This document shows positions 23,493 to 35,430 of a stretch of 64,000 bases of DNA, piece by piece. Each line of letters begins with the position of its first letter. Position 1 is the stretch's first letter. The stretch is from Annona cherimola (lineage: Eukaryota; Streptophyta; Magnoliopsida; Magnoliales; Annonaceae), in assembly GCA_030490835.1 (NCBI GenBank), contig CM059971.1:2612545-2676544 (forward strand), read 5' to 3'. The notes under the pieces are model-generated. The model ran no database searches and had not been told where the DNA came from. It worked only from the letters and a program-made list of their open reading frames with translations. A program made the position numbers and the translations under genes.

Positions 23493-24434
23493 CTGAGTAA
23501 CGGGCCCAAAAAAAGATTACTTAGCAATTATGTTACTATATAAGTCATATATTTGAAGGTATTCTTATATAAAAAAATTAATTTTTATTCTTTATATAAA
23601 TTTATATTTTAAAATAGATTTAATTAAGCAAAAATATTTAGAATATTAACCCAATTTGTAACTCAAACCAAACCGATTATATAGATTTAATTTATGATTA
23701 AGTTAAATTTTGAAAAATAGAATTGAATATAAAGTTAAGTTAACATTTTATAAATAGAATTAGAGTGAAAACAACCCCACCCAATTTACACCTCTGCGTA
23801 ACTTGTATGAATTAGTAAAAAAAATCCGAACATAGCAAATTCCAATGGTAGAATTCATCTCACAATGCATATACATCCCCATCACCCACTTAAAAGTCGA
23901 AATGCGTGAGCACCTGCCTTGCGGCAGTTGGTTGCTCTCAGCACTATTGACCCCACGTCAGGAATCGAATCTCAAAAAAATAAATAATTAATTAATTAAT
24001 TAAAATGCGTGATTCTCACACAAGCATTCTAACATCCACTTCGCACGTGCGTACCATAAATGAAAGAATACCTAACGAATCGACTTTTGCCCGAGGTAGT
24101 CAGTAGTCCCTGTCGTCGCAAATCAATCAGTGATTCACGCAGCTTGGTACTGCTTAAGGTGATAGCCGGGAACATAGAACGGGAAAAAATGGTGAGACGT
24201 GTTGTAATAATAAAAAAAAGAAATATTTTAGAAATTATATAATTAATTTAAAATAATATAGGAAAAGTTGAAAGTTGAAACAAATAAATACGATAGAGGA
24301 TAATTGATTGGAAAAATAATTGAAATGTAAAATTAAAGTAGAAAAATATAATTATTATTTAATAAATGACTTTTTTCGAAATCCGTAATCCCACACTCTC
24401 TCCCCATACCGCATTTACCAAATGTTAAATGTCT

Positions 24435-24850
24435 CCTGAATCTTCACAGTGAATGAGAATTCAATTCATAAATTGTATTTAATATTATTTATAGTATCTT
24501 AAAAATCTTTTTATTTATCTAATTCACAGTGCATAAACCCCTTGAAAATTAATACAATAAAATAATTTAACACTAAATATCAATTTTAAAATTATATTTT
24601 CAACATCTAAACCGTATAAAATGTCATTTCAATGTAGATAAATGATCGTATAAAATACTAGTATATTATAATACATGTGTAAATGGATTTACGTATTTTT
24701 CATAATTTACACATGAATATATATATATATTAACAATATAGCCCATAAAAGTATTTCATCAAGATAAAACTTGATCTCCTAGATAAACAAATTTTTCATA
24801 AAAAATTAAAATCTTAAAAATTAAAGGAGTTACATAGAAGCCGAGCTCAT
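24435..24850. repeat. Relative of the 23008 fold-back element
   Basis: Shares GAATGAGAATTCAATTCATA-type arms, the ATAATACATGTGTAAATGGA segment in the middle, and an AAAGGAGTTACATAGAAG right end. Ends are approximate. Confidence 0.5.
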
Positions 24851-25774
24851 TAAGTATTACCTATTAACTTACCCCGAAACAAATATTATATTTTATTTTT
24901 TATTCTTATTCAATGAAAATGAAATTTCACATCAACAAATTTTATTTTAACTTATATTTCACGGCATTAGATGTGTTTTAATTGCATAAGATATATTTTG
25001 ATTATCATGTATTATTTACCTGAACTGGTTGCTTTCGAGTAACCTCAACTCTCAAAGAGTAAACTCAATCGTTTTTATCTTAATTGGAGTCAAAAATAAA
25101 TTTAATGTAGCTAGGGATTTTTGCAATCATACCTTACAAGTTTGGACGGAATTTTAATTACACTACTATTTTTATAAAATTTACATCGAAATTAAGGCGT
25201 ATTTAATCCCATAAACAATAAAATGAAAAAAATAAGAGAATATCTTTAAAATACTTAAAAAATTATTTTTATAAATTCCTTACAATAGAAATTCAAGAAA
25301 ATTCCTTTTAAATATTATTTTTTTTTACAAATATTCCTCACTTTCAATAAATCTATATATTTAATCTAAAGAATATTTTTTGAAAATTAAAATTTATCTT
25401 ATTTTGTTTCTATTCTTTTCTATGGGTTATTTCATTTTATTTCTATTCTTCTTCCATGAAAATAAAATGTCACCGCAACAAACTTTATTTTATATAGCTA
25501 ATCTTCTACATAACATATATTTAATCTTTTACGTATATTTTATATATCTTTACAGAACATATATTTGAATGTATTTCTTTACTACAATTTTTTGATTACT
25601 TTTAAGTAGTCTAAATTTAATCATTTATATCTTACATGTGGTAAAAAATAAAGGAATCACGTTTAGGAGCATTCGGCTGCAAATACCTATTTTTTAAAAA
25701 TTTTGAGTTTTTTTACATGACTTCAAACAGTGAGGGGGTTGGGATAAAGTTGTTCCTTTCATCAAAAAAAAAAA

Positions 25775-25990
25775 AAAAGTATATTTAACATGCATATCAA
25801 TTTTAACCAATTTTGGATTTTTTTTGATATTTTTTGGATTTTTAAAAATCAATTGCATTTTCTTAATTTTAAATCCAAATAAATATTTTAAATTTTCTAA
25901 AATTAGTAAAAATTGATACCCATGTTAAATACATTTACATTAATTGTTGTGTAAAAAAAACTTTACAAAAAATTTTTAAAGAACAGGGTA
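25775..25990. repeat. Palindromic-core MITE, short
   Basis: Arms GCATATCAATTTTAACCAAT and TAGTAAAAATTGATACCCAT are inverted around an AATTGCATTTTCTTAATTTT centre. Confidence 0.5.
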
Positions 25991-26376
25991 AATGCACCGG
26001 GTGCACTAAAACTAAGTACACCCTATGCATTTGAAAATAACCCAAAAATAAAGTCATCATTTAGATGTGTTTGGATTACAACTCATTGTTAGCTACCAAC
26101 AAGTACTTTTTTGCTCTCAAGTAGTGTTATTTAGTTAAAATAGTTAATTTTTTTATTTCAAACACAGCAAAAAAAAAAAAAGTCAATGCAGCTAATAACT
26201 AAAATTTGGCAGCAAATACATTAAAGTTTAATTCGTCAATTAATTTAGGACTGCTTAAATTTTGGGTGAAAAAGGTAACGCATGGGAATTTGTTGAACTG
26301 ATTAAAACGAAGAAAGTTGTAATTAATTAATTAATTAATTGAAATCTATAGAAAGAAAGAAATTAGTGAGACTCAC

Positions 26377-26874
26377 CTGAAGAGGGGAGATATGAGCCTG
26401 GTAAAACTGGTCGGCCGACATATAAGCCGCTCCCATCTTCATACAAACACTCGACACGCTCAGGCACTGTTGGATCTGGACCCAACGGCCAGGATCCGTC
26501 ACGTAATCCCTCAGCCAGCCGGAGTAGCCTCCCAGATAGTACTCCTTGTAGCCGCGTCCGTAGACGGGCCTCGACCCGTCGGGCCTGGTGACGACGAAGG
26601 CGAAGATGAGGAGAGCGAGGAGGAGGATGATGAGGGCGGCCATGGCGAAGAGGTAGAGCGCGAGCAGGCCTTGCCTGTTCCAGTAGGCGCCGGCGAAGCC
26701 GGCGAGGGAGACGAGGAGAATTAGGACGCCGAGGAGGATGACAGGCCATCGGAGGAGGCGGATGCACTCGTTGTCTTGCTTGGAGGCGAGCCAGACGCCG
26801 GAGACGATGATGGGGATGGAGCAGAGGAAGGCGATGAAATTGAGGACGGCTATGATGTTATTAGACACTGCCAT
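26377..26874 (-). CDS. Tetraspanin, exon 1 (residues 1-166), TET8-like
   Basis: Together with exon 2 (14594-14905) this encodes a 269-aa tetraspanin, a four-pass membrane scaffold protein. Arabidopsis TET8 is of similar length. Visible parts: short cytoplasmic N-terminus (MAVSNNIIAVLN), membrane segments at about 8-28, 44-64 and 71-95, small loop with C37, and the start of the large extracellular loop (YGRGYKEYYLGGYSGWL, then C137 and C144). The exon ends at HISPLQ with a CAG|GTGAGT donor. Plant tetraspanins of this clade sit in the plasma membrane and on exosome-like vesicles. That role is family knowledge, not seen here. The exon is GC-rich, unlike its intron. Just upstream (27000-27110) is a GC-rich region with GTGGGACCCACGT-type elements and no obvious TATA box. 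Confidence 0.95.
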
Positions 26875-27120
26875 TGATTTCCTGTAGGGCTTTTGCTCTT
26901 GCTGTGATGAGAATTTGGGAACGGAAAGCTAGAGAGAGAGTGTGGGAGACAGGTGGATGTCGCGGTGGAACTTGCGAGTGTGGAAAGTAGAAAACCGGGG
27001 AAAGCCGGAAAAGGCAAGGCAGAAGATTCGGCCGTGGCGTATGATGAACGGTCCACGATCGGGTGGGCATTGATACGTGGGTCCCACTTTAAATTCGGTT
27101 GGTGCTGGCTGACGTGCGAA
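26875..27120 (-). promoter_or_regulatory. Leader and proximal promoter of the tetraspanin gene
   Basis: The GC content is raised compared with the sequence beyond 27180. A short AG-run (26931-26942, CT-rich on the coding strand) lies near the start codon, and a GTGGGACCCACGTATC element is seen around 27075-27090 on the coding strand. No convincing TATA box, so the start site cannot be placed. Confidence 0.35.
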
Positions 27121-27329
27121 AAGACGAAAATTTTTAAAAAGGAACGGATCCACGGCGGTCCGTGGTAACCAATCAAAGAATGTGGGTTTTTTTTCGTGTT
27201 CTGTTTAAAAATTCTAGGGCCCATCATATTTTAAATATAATTATGCTCATTCATTATGAAAATCATGCAAATTAAATAACGATAATTAATAAAATACAAT
27301 AAAATAATTTCAATGGTCTATTCATTTTT

Positions 27330-27592
27330 GGATTATAGGTACACTAAAAAACTTTTTACTTTCTATAATTATCTTATTTTTAATTTTTTCTTTTTACATA
27401 TTTCTATATAATTACTATACATTTCAACCATTTCTACACAATTACTCGTACCACTAACCAATTTATTTCAACTTTATTCGTTTTTCCTTGTCACTATGTC
27501 TATCATATCATGTTATATTCTTATATTTTAAAAATTTTATTTTAAAAACTTTTTTTTTTCAAAAGTTTTGTCACTTTCCACATACACCCAAT
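27330..27592. repeat. Remnant of the TGTTTG-ended MITE family
   Basis: Retains ACTTTCTATAATTATCTTAT, ATATTTCTATATAATTACTA, ACTAACCAATTTATTTCAAC and the closing CAAAAGTTTTGTCACTTTCC in family order. Both termini are degraded. Confidence 0.6.
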
Positions 27593-27599
27593 GAGTAAT

Positions 27600-27900
27600 A
27601 TTTGTGGAATATTTTTAAATACACCCGAGTGCACTTAGTCCGGGTGCACTCTGTGTATTTAACCTATTTTCTTTTCTTCTTTTGAAATGTTTTTGTACAA
27701 ATGTTAATCTATAAATATAAAAAAATGCCATTAATTTTTAAAAATTCAAAAAAATCTACAATATCAAAAAATAATAAAACTTGATAAACATATTAAATTG
27801 ACTTAGATTAATAGTTTTATAAAAAAATTAAATAAAAATATAAAAACGAGTATTTGCACTTGGGTGCACCGAAGCTAAGTGCACTTAGGTACACCAAAGC
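27600..27900. repeat. Palindromic-core MITE with GGTGCAC ends
   Basis: Left end ACACCCGAGTGCACTTAGTC and right end TTGGGTGCACCGAAGCTAAG. The right core is AAAAATAATAAAACTTGATA. A second, shorter piece with the same kind of end lies at about 27955-28075. Confidence 0.6.
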
Positions 27901-28550
27901 ACAACTCAATATCTATAATATAATTTATATACTATGTGTTTGATATATAATGGTGCAATGCACCCGAGTGTATTGAAACTTAAGTCCAATTGGGTGAAAA
28001 ATCCTTTTTAAAATTTTTTTTATAAAATTATTAATATAAATGTATCAGCCTATAAGCCAAGTTTTATCATTTTTACGCTACTCTCTAATTATTTCTTTAC
28101 ATATTACTATATAAATATTTTAATTTCAATCTTATATTCATAACTATCCATACAACTACTTTATTTATTCTAATGTAATTTTTTTACTTTTCATCATTTA
28201 CTTTTCATTATTACTCCTAGTATTCACATCACATCTCTCATTTAAAAACACCCATAATTTAAAACATTATATATGTGTATTTTAATTAGATGAGTTTTAA
28301 AAAGTTTTTATTTTGTACATGTGTATTTTAATTAGATGAGTGTTAAAAGTTGTTTATATAAATAAAATAACAAAATATCATTTTTAATGATAAATATATA
28401 AGTTTAGTTACTGAGTATCATATTAATAGTTGATGTGTGTGACTTCAATGAATGGTTAAAATCATCCTTTAAATATATTGTTGGATAAAAACTTTAAAAT
28501 ACAACCAAAAAGTCCCTTGTCTGAAGCAGTTGCTATCGGTGGATGTCGGA

Positions 28551-29096
28551 TTATGAGTGTTAAAAGATCGGGTTGTATGGTTTGGAGCCTAATCCTAATC
28601 CATTTAAAATATTTCAACCATAATCCGTTTATTAATTCATTTTAAAAAAATTTCGACTCTAACCCATTTAATAAATGGGTTGATGGGTTGTATATAACAA
28701 ATAACTTAAAGGCCTAAACTCTGGTAAACAATGATCTCGCAGGGAGAGACAAAATGCCGTTTTAGGGCTGGGGAAATGAAAATAGGATAATAACGAGAAA
28801 ATAAAATTAGGGTAATAGTAAATTAGGTAGCAGAAGGAAGACTCAGCGAAAAAAATAATCAATAGGTTAACATGTATATATATAACTTTAATAGATTAAA
28901 CGATTTAAATGGATTAAACGGATTACTAAATGAGTTGACGAGTTGTAAAATCTTAACCATAATTCATTTATTTAATTAAATTGTTGAACAGGTTGATGAA
29001 TTATAATCTGTTTATTCAAAAATTCTAAACCAAACTCATTTATAAAGTGCTAGAGATGCGGGTTGATGGGCTGACCATGCCCATTAACAACCTTAC
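28551..29096. repeat. Diverged relative of the hAT-type element at 11629
   Basis: Follows the same order of GAGTGTTAAAAGATCGGG, CCTAATCCTAATCCATTTAA, AATAAATGGGTTGATGGGTT, GATCTCGCAGGGAGAGAC and CCATTAACAA as the 570-bp element. Target duplications are no longer clear. Confidence 0.55.
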
Positions 29097-29640
29097 GCGG
29101 GAACCAGTTCCTACGGTAGCTTTTTCGAGAAAACCATCTGGAAAAGGGAACGTGATTGCCTGCTCTCATCACGTTCCCTGGAAAAGGAGGCAACAGCTCT
29201 TTCGTTCCCTGCCCTGCGGACTGCGGAGAGAAGGTTTTTAAGATCGAGCATAGGAGGGCTTGGGTGATGGGCTTTTCCTTGGGAGTTAGGAGGGATGAAA
29301 TGGACGGCTAGGATTTGGTGTTCTCGTGCTCGAGGGATGTGGCGCTGCGTCCACGAGGCCCAGGGGACTACCCACTAGGCCCACCGAGCTTCTGCCTACT
29401 CCACACCATCGGGCACATGGATCAGCGGCCAGGGCTCACGGCGTCGATGCCCGCGTCTGCTCCTCAAACACATAAAAATAAAATAAAAATCAAAGAAAAT
29501 TCGTGGAAAATTCAGGGGAACCGATGCCCGCGTCCGCTCATCCAACACATAAAAATCAAAGAAAATTCAGGGGAGTGCAGGAAAATATCTGCTGAGATTT
29601 TATGCAACCGCATCCTTTTTTTATATCTTAATCATTGATG
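29097..29640. other. GC-richer intergenic patch with a 74-bp direct duplication
   Basis: GC-rich from about 29090 to 29470, containing AGGCCCAGGGGACTACCCAC and AGGCCCACCGAGC. A unit starting GATGCCCGCGTC(T/C)GCTC occurs at 29447 and 29521. A 107-codon frame on the plus strand spans it, but the composition is mixed and includes the repeat, so I do not call a gene. Confidence 0.4.
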
Positions 29641-30269
29641 AGAAATCTATTTCATTCATTATATTTATATTTAACATTTTCATTGAGAACAACGCTTTGT
29701 ATTTAGCAGTTTCATTGAGAACAACGCTTCGTTCAAATCAAAGATATACATGACCAATTTTTCTTAAAATTATATATTTATGTGTAAATGGTGAAAAATA
29801 TTTAAATTTATTTACATACGAGTACTTTATAGAACCGTAGGCTTAGGTTTTATGTAAATAAGTAACATAGAACTCCTCATATTTTTAGAATTTTGCTCAC
29901 GGATAGAAAATTTATTCCGTCAATTGTATTTAACATTATTTGTTTAATTAAAAGATTAAGTTTCATTAAAATTAAATATATACATAAGCTAAATTTGCTT
30001 AAAAATACAAGTAGTTAGGTGTAACTTATAAAATATATATACATTTGTTTAGATTCATTTACATATACATTAAAATATAATAATATTTTATAAAATCATA
30101 TTTTTCCACATAGTATTGGCATCTTAAATGGTTAGATGGCGAAGATACAACTTTGCAATTGATATTTAACATGAATCTATTTTATAATGTTAGTTTTACA
30201 CATTTGTAAATGTGACTTGTGCATAATTATATGAATTGTTTCAATGCATACAAGTGCAAAACTTTTTTT

Positions 30270-30570
30270 TAGAATAAAATTTAAATTTTTTTATAAAACT
30301 TTTAATGTAACTATATTTAGTCTATAAATTAAGTTTTATCATTTTTAAATACATATAAATTTTTTAATTTTCAAAAATAGGGAGTTTCAATTATTTTTAA
30401 ATGACTAAAATACCTCTATTTTAAAAATAAAAATATATATGCACATTTCTAAAAATGATAAATTTTAACACATAAATTAAATACATTTAGATTAACATTT
30501 TTATAAAAATTTTAAAAATAAAAATTTTTATACTTAGATGCATTGAAATTTCAATATATCCAAATGCATC
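30270..30570. repeat. Palindromic-core MITE
   Basis: Arms TAAATTAAGTTTTATCATTT and AAAAATGATAAATTTTAACA with the TTTAAATGACTAAAATACCT centre. The outer ends contain ATACTTAGATGCATTGAAAT. Confidence 0.6.
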
Positions 30571-30806
30571 GAAATACGTCTCGCAAATGATAGACTTTTA
30601 ATGATAATAAGAATGATACTAAATATAATAGATGAAGTGAATTGTTTATTAAATATAAAAATATTAAAAATAGAAAGAGTTACATAGAAGGTGAGTTTCA
30701 TAGAAGCAAAATCCTAAAATTATTTATTCACAAAGTAATGATATTTTTAGACGGTTTATGGTTTTCATGACAATATTAAATATGACTGATGGAGTGTAAT
30801 CCTAGG

Positions 30807-30885
30807 TATAGCTCAGTTGGTTTCACATCTTAGTATTCATAAGTGTAATCCAAGGATTGAACCCGGAGTGAAGCATGGTCTCCAT
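30807..30885 (+). repeat. tRNA-derived SINE-like head
   Basis: TAGCTCAGTTGG fits an RNA polymerase III A box and AGGATTGAACCCGG fits a B box, about 33 bp apart. The stretch does not fold as a full tRNA, and there is no clear tail or target duplication, so a SINE fragment is likelier than a tRNA gene. Confidence 0.45.
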
Positions 30886-31124
30886 TGATATAATAAAAAA
30901 ATATGATTCATTGAATGAATTTCATGTAGTTATGTAAAAATGAAAATCCTCCCTGAAATACGTTAGAACTATGAAGTAATATATTTCTGTTTCTTTATTT
31001 ATTAGTCTTTTTATTTAAAAAAAACATCTTTCTATTTGACTCTCTTCTTATATTTGCAAATGGTATATTTAAAGGTTTTTTTTATTATACTTACTGAGAT
31101 ATGATTTGGTTAGCCCTAGATTAA

Positions 31125-31400
31125 AAATCCCATTTCTTAAATTTTTTAGTTTTACCATTTTTAATATAGATGTATTTAATTTGTAAACTAAGCTATTATT
31201 TTTGGAGATATATATGTTTTAAAAATTTTAAATACAAGATATTTAGTCATTTTAATTTTGAAAATGACCAAAATACCCTTATTTTTTAAAATTCTAAAAG
31301 ATATATATTTTCAAAAATAGTAAAACTTAGTTTATAAATTAAATATACATAAATTAACAACTTTATAAAAAAGGGCTCATTGACGAAGTTAACAGGATTT
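31125..31400. repeat. Palindromic-core MITE
   Basis: Right core TTTTCAAAAATAGTAAAACTTAGTT, with a GTCATTTTAATTTTGAAAATGACCAAAATACC palindromic centre. The left core is weaker (TAGTTTTACCATTTTTAATA). Confidence 0.6.
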
Positions 31401-33699
31401 GCACTCCCACTTATTATTAAAATTAATACATGAAATATAGTTTCATTATATTAGATGTGTTTGAAAAGTGATAAAACTTTCGGATGAAAAGTTTCGATAT
31501 AAAAGTGTAAACCCCTTATTTTAAATTTGGAAGAAAATTTATATTTTTATAAATATGTGTACATAATAAACATTTTTTAAAATTTTTGTATGATAATATA
31601 TGTTTCAAACAAGAGTACATCCAAATATTTCATTATTATTAATTTGGAAATTTCTAAAAAAATATGGGTATTTTGATATTTTACAATTAGTGGGTGTGAA
31701 ATTGCAAATTTTAGCAACTTGGGAGTATATAATAAATAACAAGAAAAATGTCCAAACTATAAAATAAAAAAATTCTAGCAATGCACCTGCAAAGTCAAAT
31801 TCCAACTTCTAAAAGGATTTACCAAAATAAATAATTAAAATAAATAAATGTGAAAATTGTGTAAGTTGACGCGAAAAATTCTACACCATTGATGGAATTT
31901 GCTGGAACTTATAAATAAGGAGTGTGGCCCATCCGAGATGAAGAATGGAGAGAAAGAGAAGGAGGCCTTGATCAAGTTAATCTCAATCATCAATCATCAT
32001 CATAAATCATCATCATACATGTTAATTATTATTCACTGATTGTTTTTCTTTCTAAATTAAGCAAAGATCAAGGATAGAGATCAATCTGGACTATCAAATT
32101 TGGCAAAACATTTCAGACTTGAAGGAATTTAGTATCCACAGAAATCATATTAATTAAATCTAATGGAGATCAATTTTAATTTACGAATTAGGAGTTTTTG
32201 GTACTTGGACATGACCATGATTAGAAACTATTATTTGGGAAAAATTCTGCTCAAAATTTTGATCAAAATGGGCCCAAACAGATTATATATCATTAGATAA
32301 CATGAGAATAATCTCAACTACTGAATATATAATTCCATGTATAATATGGATGATCAAAACCATTTGATCTCAATAATCTTTATATTAGTAGAAAGTATAA
32401 TCAGTTGATCTAAACCGTTAAAGTTTAATTAAACATATCATTTCATGATCTAAACCATTGGATCAAGACTAAATAAGTTACTTTTCTATGATATATGTAT
32501 TAAATCTATGATTAGAGTTGTAATTAGTGGTTTAGATTAACAATTATATAAGTTATAACTTAATTTACACCACCCATATAGTAAATCTAGAACAGAAAAG
32601 AAAATATATAAGAAATAGAAAACAAATGATTTTTGGTATGAAACTTTTTACACTAACTTCTAATATTATATAAGGAACAATCAAATTTTCATCTTAAAAT
32701 GTTTAGCAGATTGTAAATTAAAAATTCTAAAAAAAATTAGCCTAAACAAAGTAGAATGATTGTCAGAACCAGCTGCATTAATTGAATTTTTGTAATTTTT
32801 ATACAATGAAGTTAAGACCGACACTTTTCCTTGATATAAAATATATTTTGAATATCATTCAAAAAATAAAAATAATTTTTTGGATAATATAAAAATGAAT
32901 AAAAATTAACATGATTTAAATCATCCTTAAACTCATAATCTCGTCCAACAAAATAAAAATACACACATAAATATAAATAATTAGTATTTTGTACTAGAAT
33001 TATTTAATTTGATTAATTCATGAAATTATTTATTTATGATAGGAATTTTGGACTTAAAATCTTTGATCCGATTATAAGCAAAAATCAAAAGAATCCAGTA
33101 TCTTTGATTTTAGCAAGTATGGGAAAACTAAGGAATAATCAAAATGAAAATTTAAATTGAAATAATAATTACCCAAATTTATATGGTTAGTTAAAATATA
33201 TGATTATTGAGTTAATTCATGTGAAATTTTTTTAAAATACTTGAAAAATATTAAAAATTAAGTTAGATACAAATAGACTGCCAAAAGTTAATGTGATCAA
33301 GGGTCTGCATGTTATCATATTAAGCTTTGAAGCCCAAATGATTATTAGTTAGTAATTAATAATATGAGAATGATGTTTAGAATATTATAAGATAGGGTTG
33401 AATACATTGTAGAAAATACAATTAAAAGGTAGAAGAGTAATTTAGTAATCTGTAAAATGAGTTCCAACTCAAATTAATTATTTTGTTAACTTGGAATAAG
33501 AAATATTTTAGAATTGATAAAATTTATTATAGATGATGACTTTGGAATAATTTAATTTACATAAGGAACTACAAATTGGCTAAATTATAAAAGTTAGGAT
33601 ATTTAGAGGTATCCGTATATCTTAGGATAAAATATCATTATAAATTATGATTAGAAAAGTTAATTTTAATTAAAATATTAAAGAAAGAAAAGTATTTTT
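31401..33699. other. AT-rich DNA, probably decayed LTR or retrotransposon sequence
   Basis: No gene is seen. ACTTATAAATAAGGAGTGTGG at about 31909 looks like an LTR or Pol II promoter TATA region followed by a purine-rich stretch, but the edges of any LTR here cannot be placed. Confidence 0.3.
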
Positions 33700-34652
33700 T
33701 TAGTGAGATGATTTGAGTATTGTAAGGAAATATGGTATAAGGTTGAATCTGAGATTTACACAAGATAAGTAAAGCTCTCTTCTTCTCTTTTTGATTCGTA
33801 TTGTTACAGGCATAAATATTTTGGTTGCCGTTATTTTTTAATTTTTGAGTGAATAAATATTCTTAGTCATTATGATTTATTGTGATGCCGAGTTTAGCTC
33901 TTTATTCATGCTAACACTATACATTATGATATTAGCATATGTTGCTTAGTTTTTCATGAGTCATCATAATAGTCATGGATTTGTGAAGTATTGTTGTTGG
34001 ATCATTAATGATGATCATTAGCACATCGTGACATCCTAACCAGGGATCGGAATGTTGTAGCTTGGGTGGCGTTGATTCAGACTTACCTATCTGATTGGTG
34101 GGCTGTAGACCTGATTTGTTTGACCATTATGATTTCATATATTGTGACCTAGTCCGTGGGACAAGTAGTCCTCAACATAAGGGTTGAGGCTAGAGCCATT
34201 CGCATAATGTGGTGTGGCATGATTGCGACTGCGTGGTGAGCATAGTAAGGTATCAGTTATACCTCCGTTTTGGATAAAAGTATTTCCTGATTTATCTGTA
34301 TTGTGTTGGGTTAGTCACTCGTGCTGGGATATAGTGATGACAACCAAGGTTGTCCAGCAGGTTGGATTATGGAACGAGATACCGAACCTCCCAATTGGAT
34401 TTAAGACCTCATTAGATGGATTAGAGAAGTGACATGCGTATGATGCATTGATTTATGCTTGGGCATCAACATATTCTCCATATGGATTTAAAATTGACTT
34501 GAATATGTGATTTAATCTATATTTCGTCAACCCGTATGCATATTGTTTACCCAAATTTTGTTAGTTTATTATATGTTCTACTTACTAAGTTTGGCCAAAT
34601 TTGTCATATTATTGTTATTTTTTTAGATAACAGGCATACGAGTGGGGACCAA

Positions 34653-34936
34653 GGGGACGTTTGATAACAAGGAGAAATAGGAAATTATGGGAAATTGTGG
34701 GAAATTTTGGTAGCGCATTTCTCAAGGCACCTATTAACTTCACCAATCATCACATTTTTTTCCACTTTTACTCCTACATTCAAATCATTTTTTCTACTAA
34801 CTACATCTATCAAACTTCTTTATTCCAACTCTATCCCTATCATTTTCTATCAATTACACAATTTTTAAAATATTTCATTTTTCATTTCCCACAATTTTCC
34901 ACAATCCTATACTTTTTCCCATTACCAAACGTAACC
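34653..34936. mobile_element. TGTTTG-type MITE, 284 bp, CAA target duplication
   Basis: Ends GGGGACGTTTG and GGTTACGTTTG (right end reversed) are flanked by CAA on both sides (34650-34652, 34937-34939). The interior is a strong inverted repeat (GGGAAATTGTGGGAAATTTT against ATTTCCCACAATTTTCCACA), so it forms a hairpin. It splits an older LTR. Confidence 0.8.
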
Positions 34937-35189
34937 CAACATAGGATTGGTGTACCAGATGAGTCTAGGCCTTGATAAATCCATACTAAAATTATCTATT
35001 TTGAATTTAAAGAGTGATTAGTAGAGATGTGAAGTATGTATTTTATAAAATTTAATTATTTGGATCTAGTTTAATTTGAAATTAGTGATACACCTGGTTT
35101 ATGATGACCTAATGAATTCTATTATTGTAATTGTGTATGTTCTCCCATTATCATCCATCCTGTACTTTAAAGTGACTATTGACTTTATC

Positions 35190-35430
35190 AGCGAAACGTT
35201 ACAAAAAGTTATTAAATTGATAAAAAATAATTTGATATGATAGGGTTAATGATGAGGTGTAAAAAGAATAAAATTAAAATAAATAGGTTAATTGTATGAG
35301 TGTGTAGAAATGATTAAAAAATATGACAGTTGTATAGAAAGATATAAAAAATTAATTTTAAAGTATGATAGGTTTGAATAGTGAAAAATTTTAGATTGAA
35401 ATTTTTTTCTTAAAAACAAACATGCCCATT
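35190..35430. repeat. Remnant of the TGTTTG-ended MITE family
   Basis: Reverse-order family segments (TTTGATATGATAGGGTTAAT, AAAATTAAAATAAATAGGTT, GTTGTATAGAAAGATATAAA) end in AAACAAACATGCCC at the right. Confidence 0.65.

Larger units (their letters stand above)
14906..26376 (-). other. Tetraspanin intron, 11,471 bp, packed with MITEs
   Basis: Bounded by a consensus donor (CAG|GTGAGT, exon edge at 26377) and a consensus acceptor (TGCAG at 14906-14910). I see no gene on either strand inside. It holds two well-preserved TGTTTG-ended MITEs (15310-15578, 17871-18148), palindromic-core elements (about 16615-16930, 17255-17360, 17470-17640, 25775-25990), fold-back elements near 23008-23492 and 24435-24850, A-runs (19742-19764) and TA microsatellites. 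Stretches at 18150-22980 and 26000-26376 are otherwise AT-rich and unassigned. Confidence 0.85.

Noticed and set aside
26335..26376. Continuation of tetraspanin exon 1 to a stop at 26335
   Set aside because: The 14 extra codons come after a perfect CAG|GTGAGT donor and do not resemble the family; exon 2 supplies the expected GCCKP segment.
26363..26767. Proline/arginine-rich frame, and an acidic frame on the other strand, over tetraspanin exon 1
   Set aside because: Both are out-of-frame readings of the real exon, whose membrane segments and splice site are clear.
29315..29638. 107-codon plus-strand frame
   Set aside because: It runs through a direct duplication into AT-rich DNA, with no domain or splice context. 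I kept it as a GC-rich patch only.
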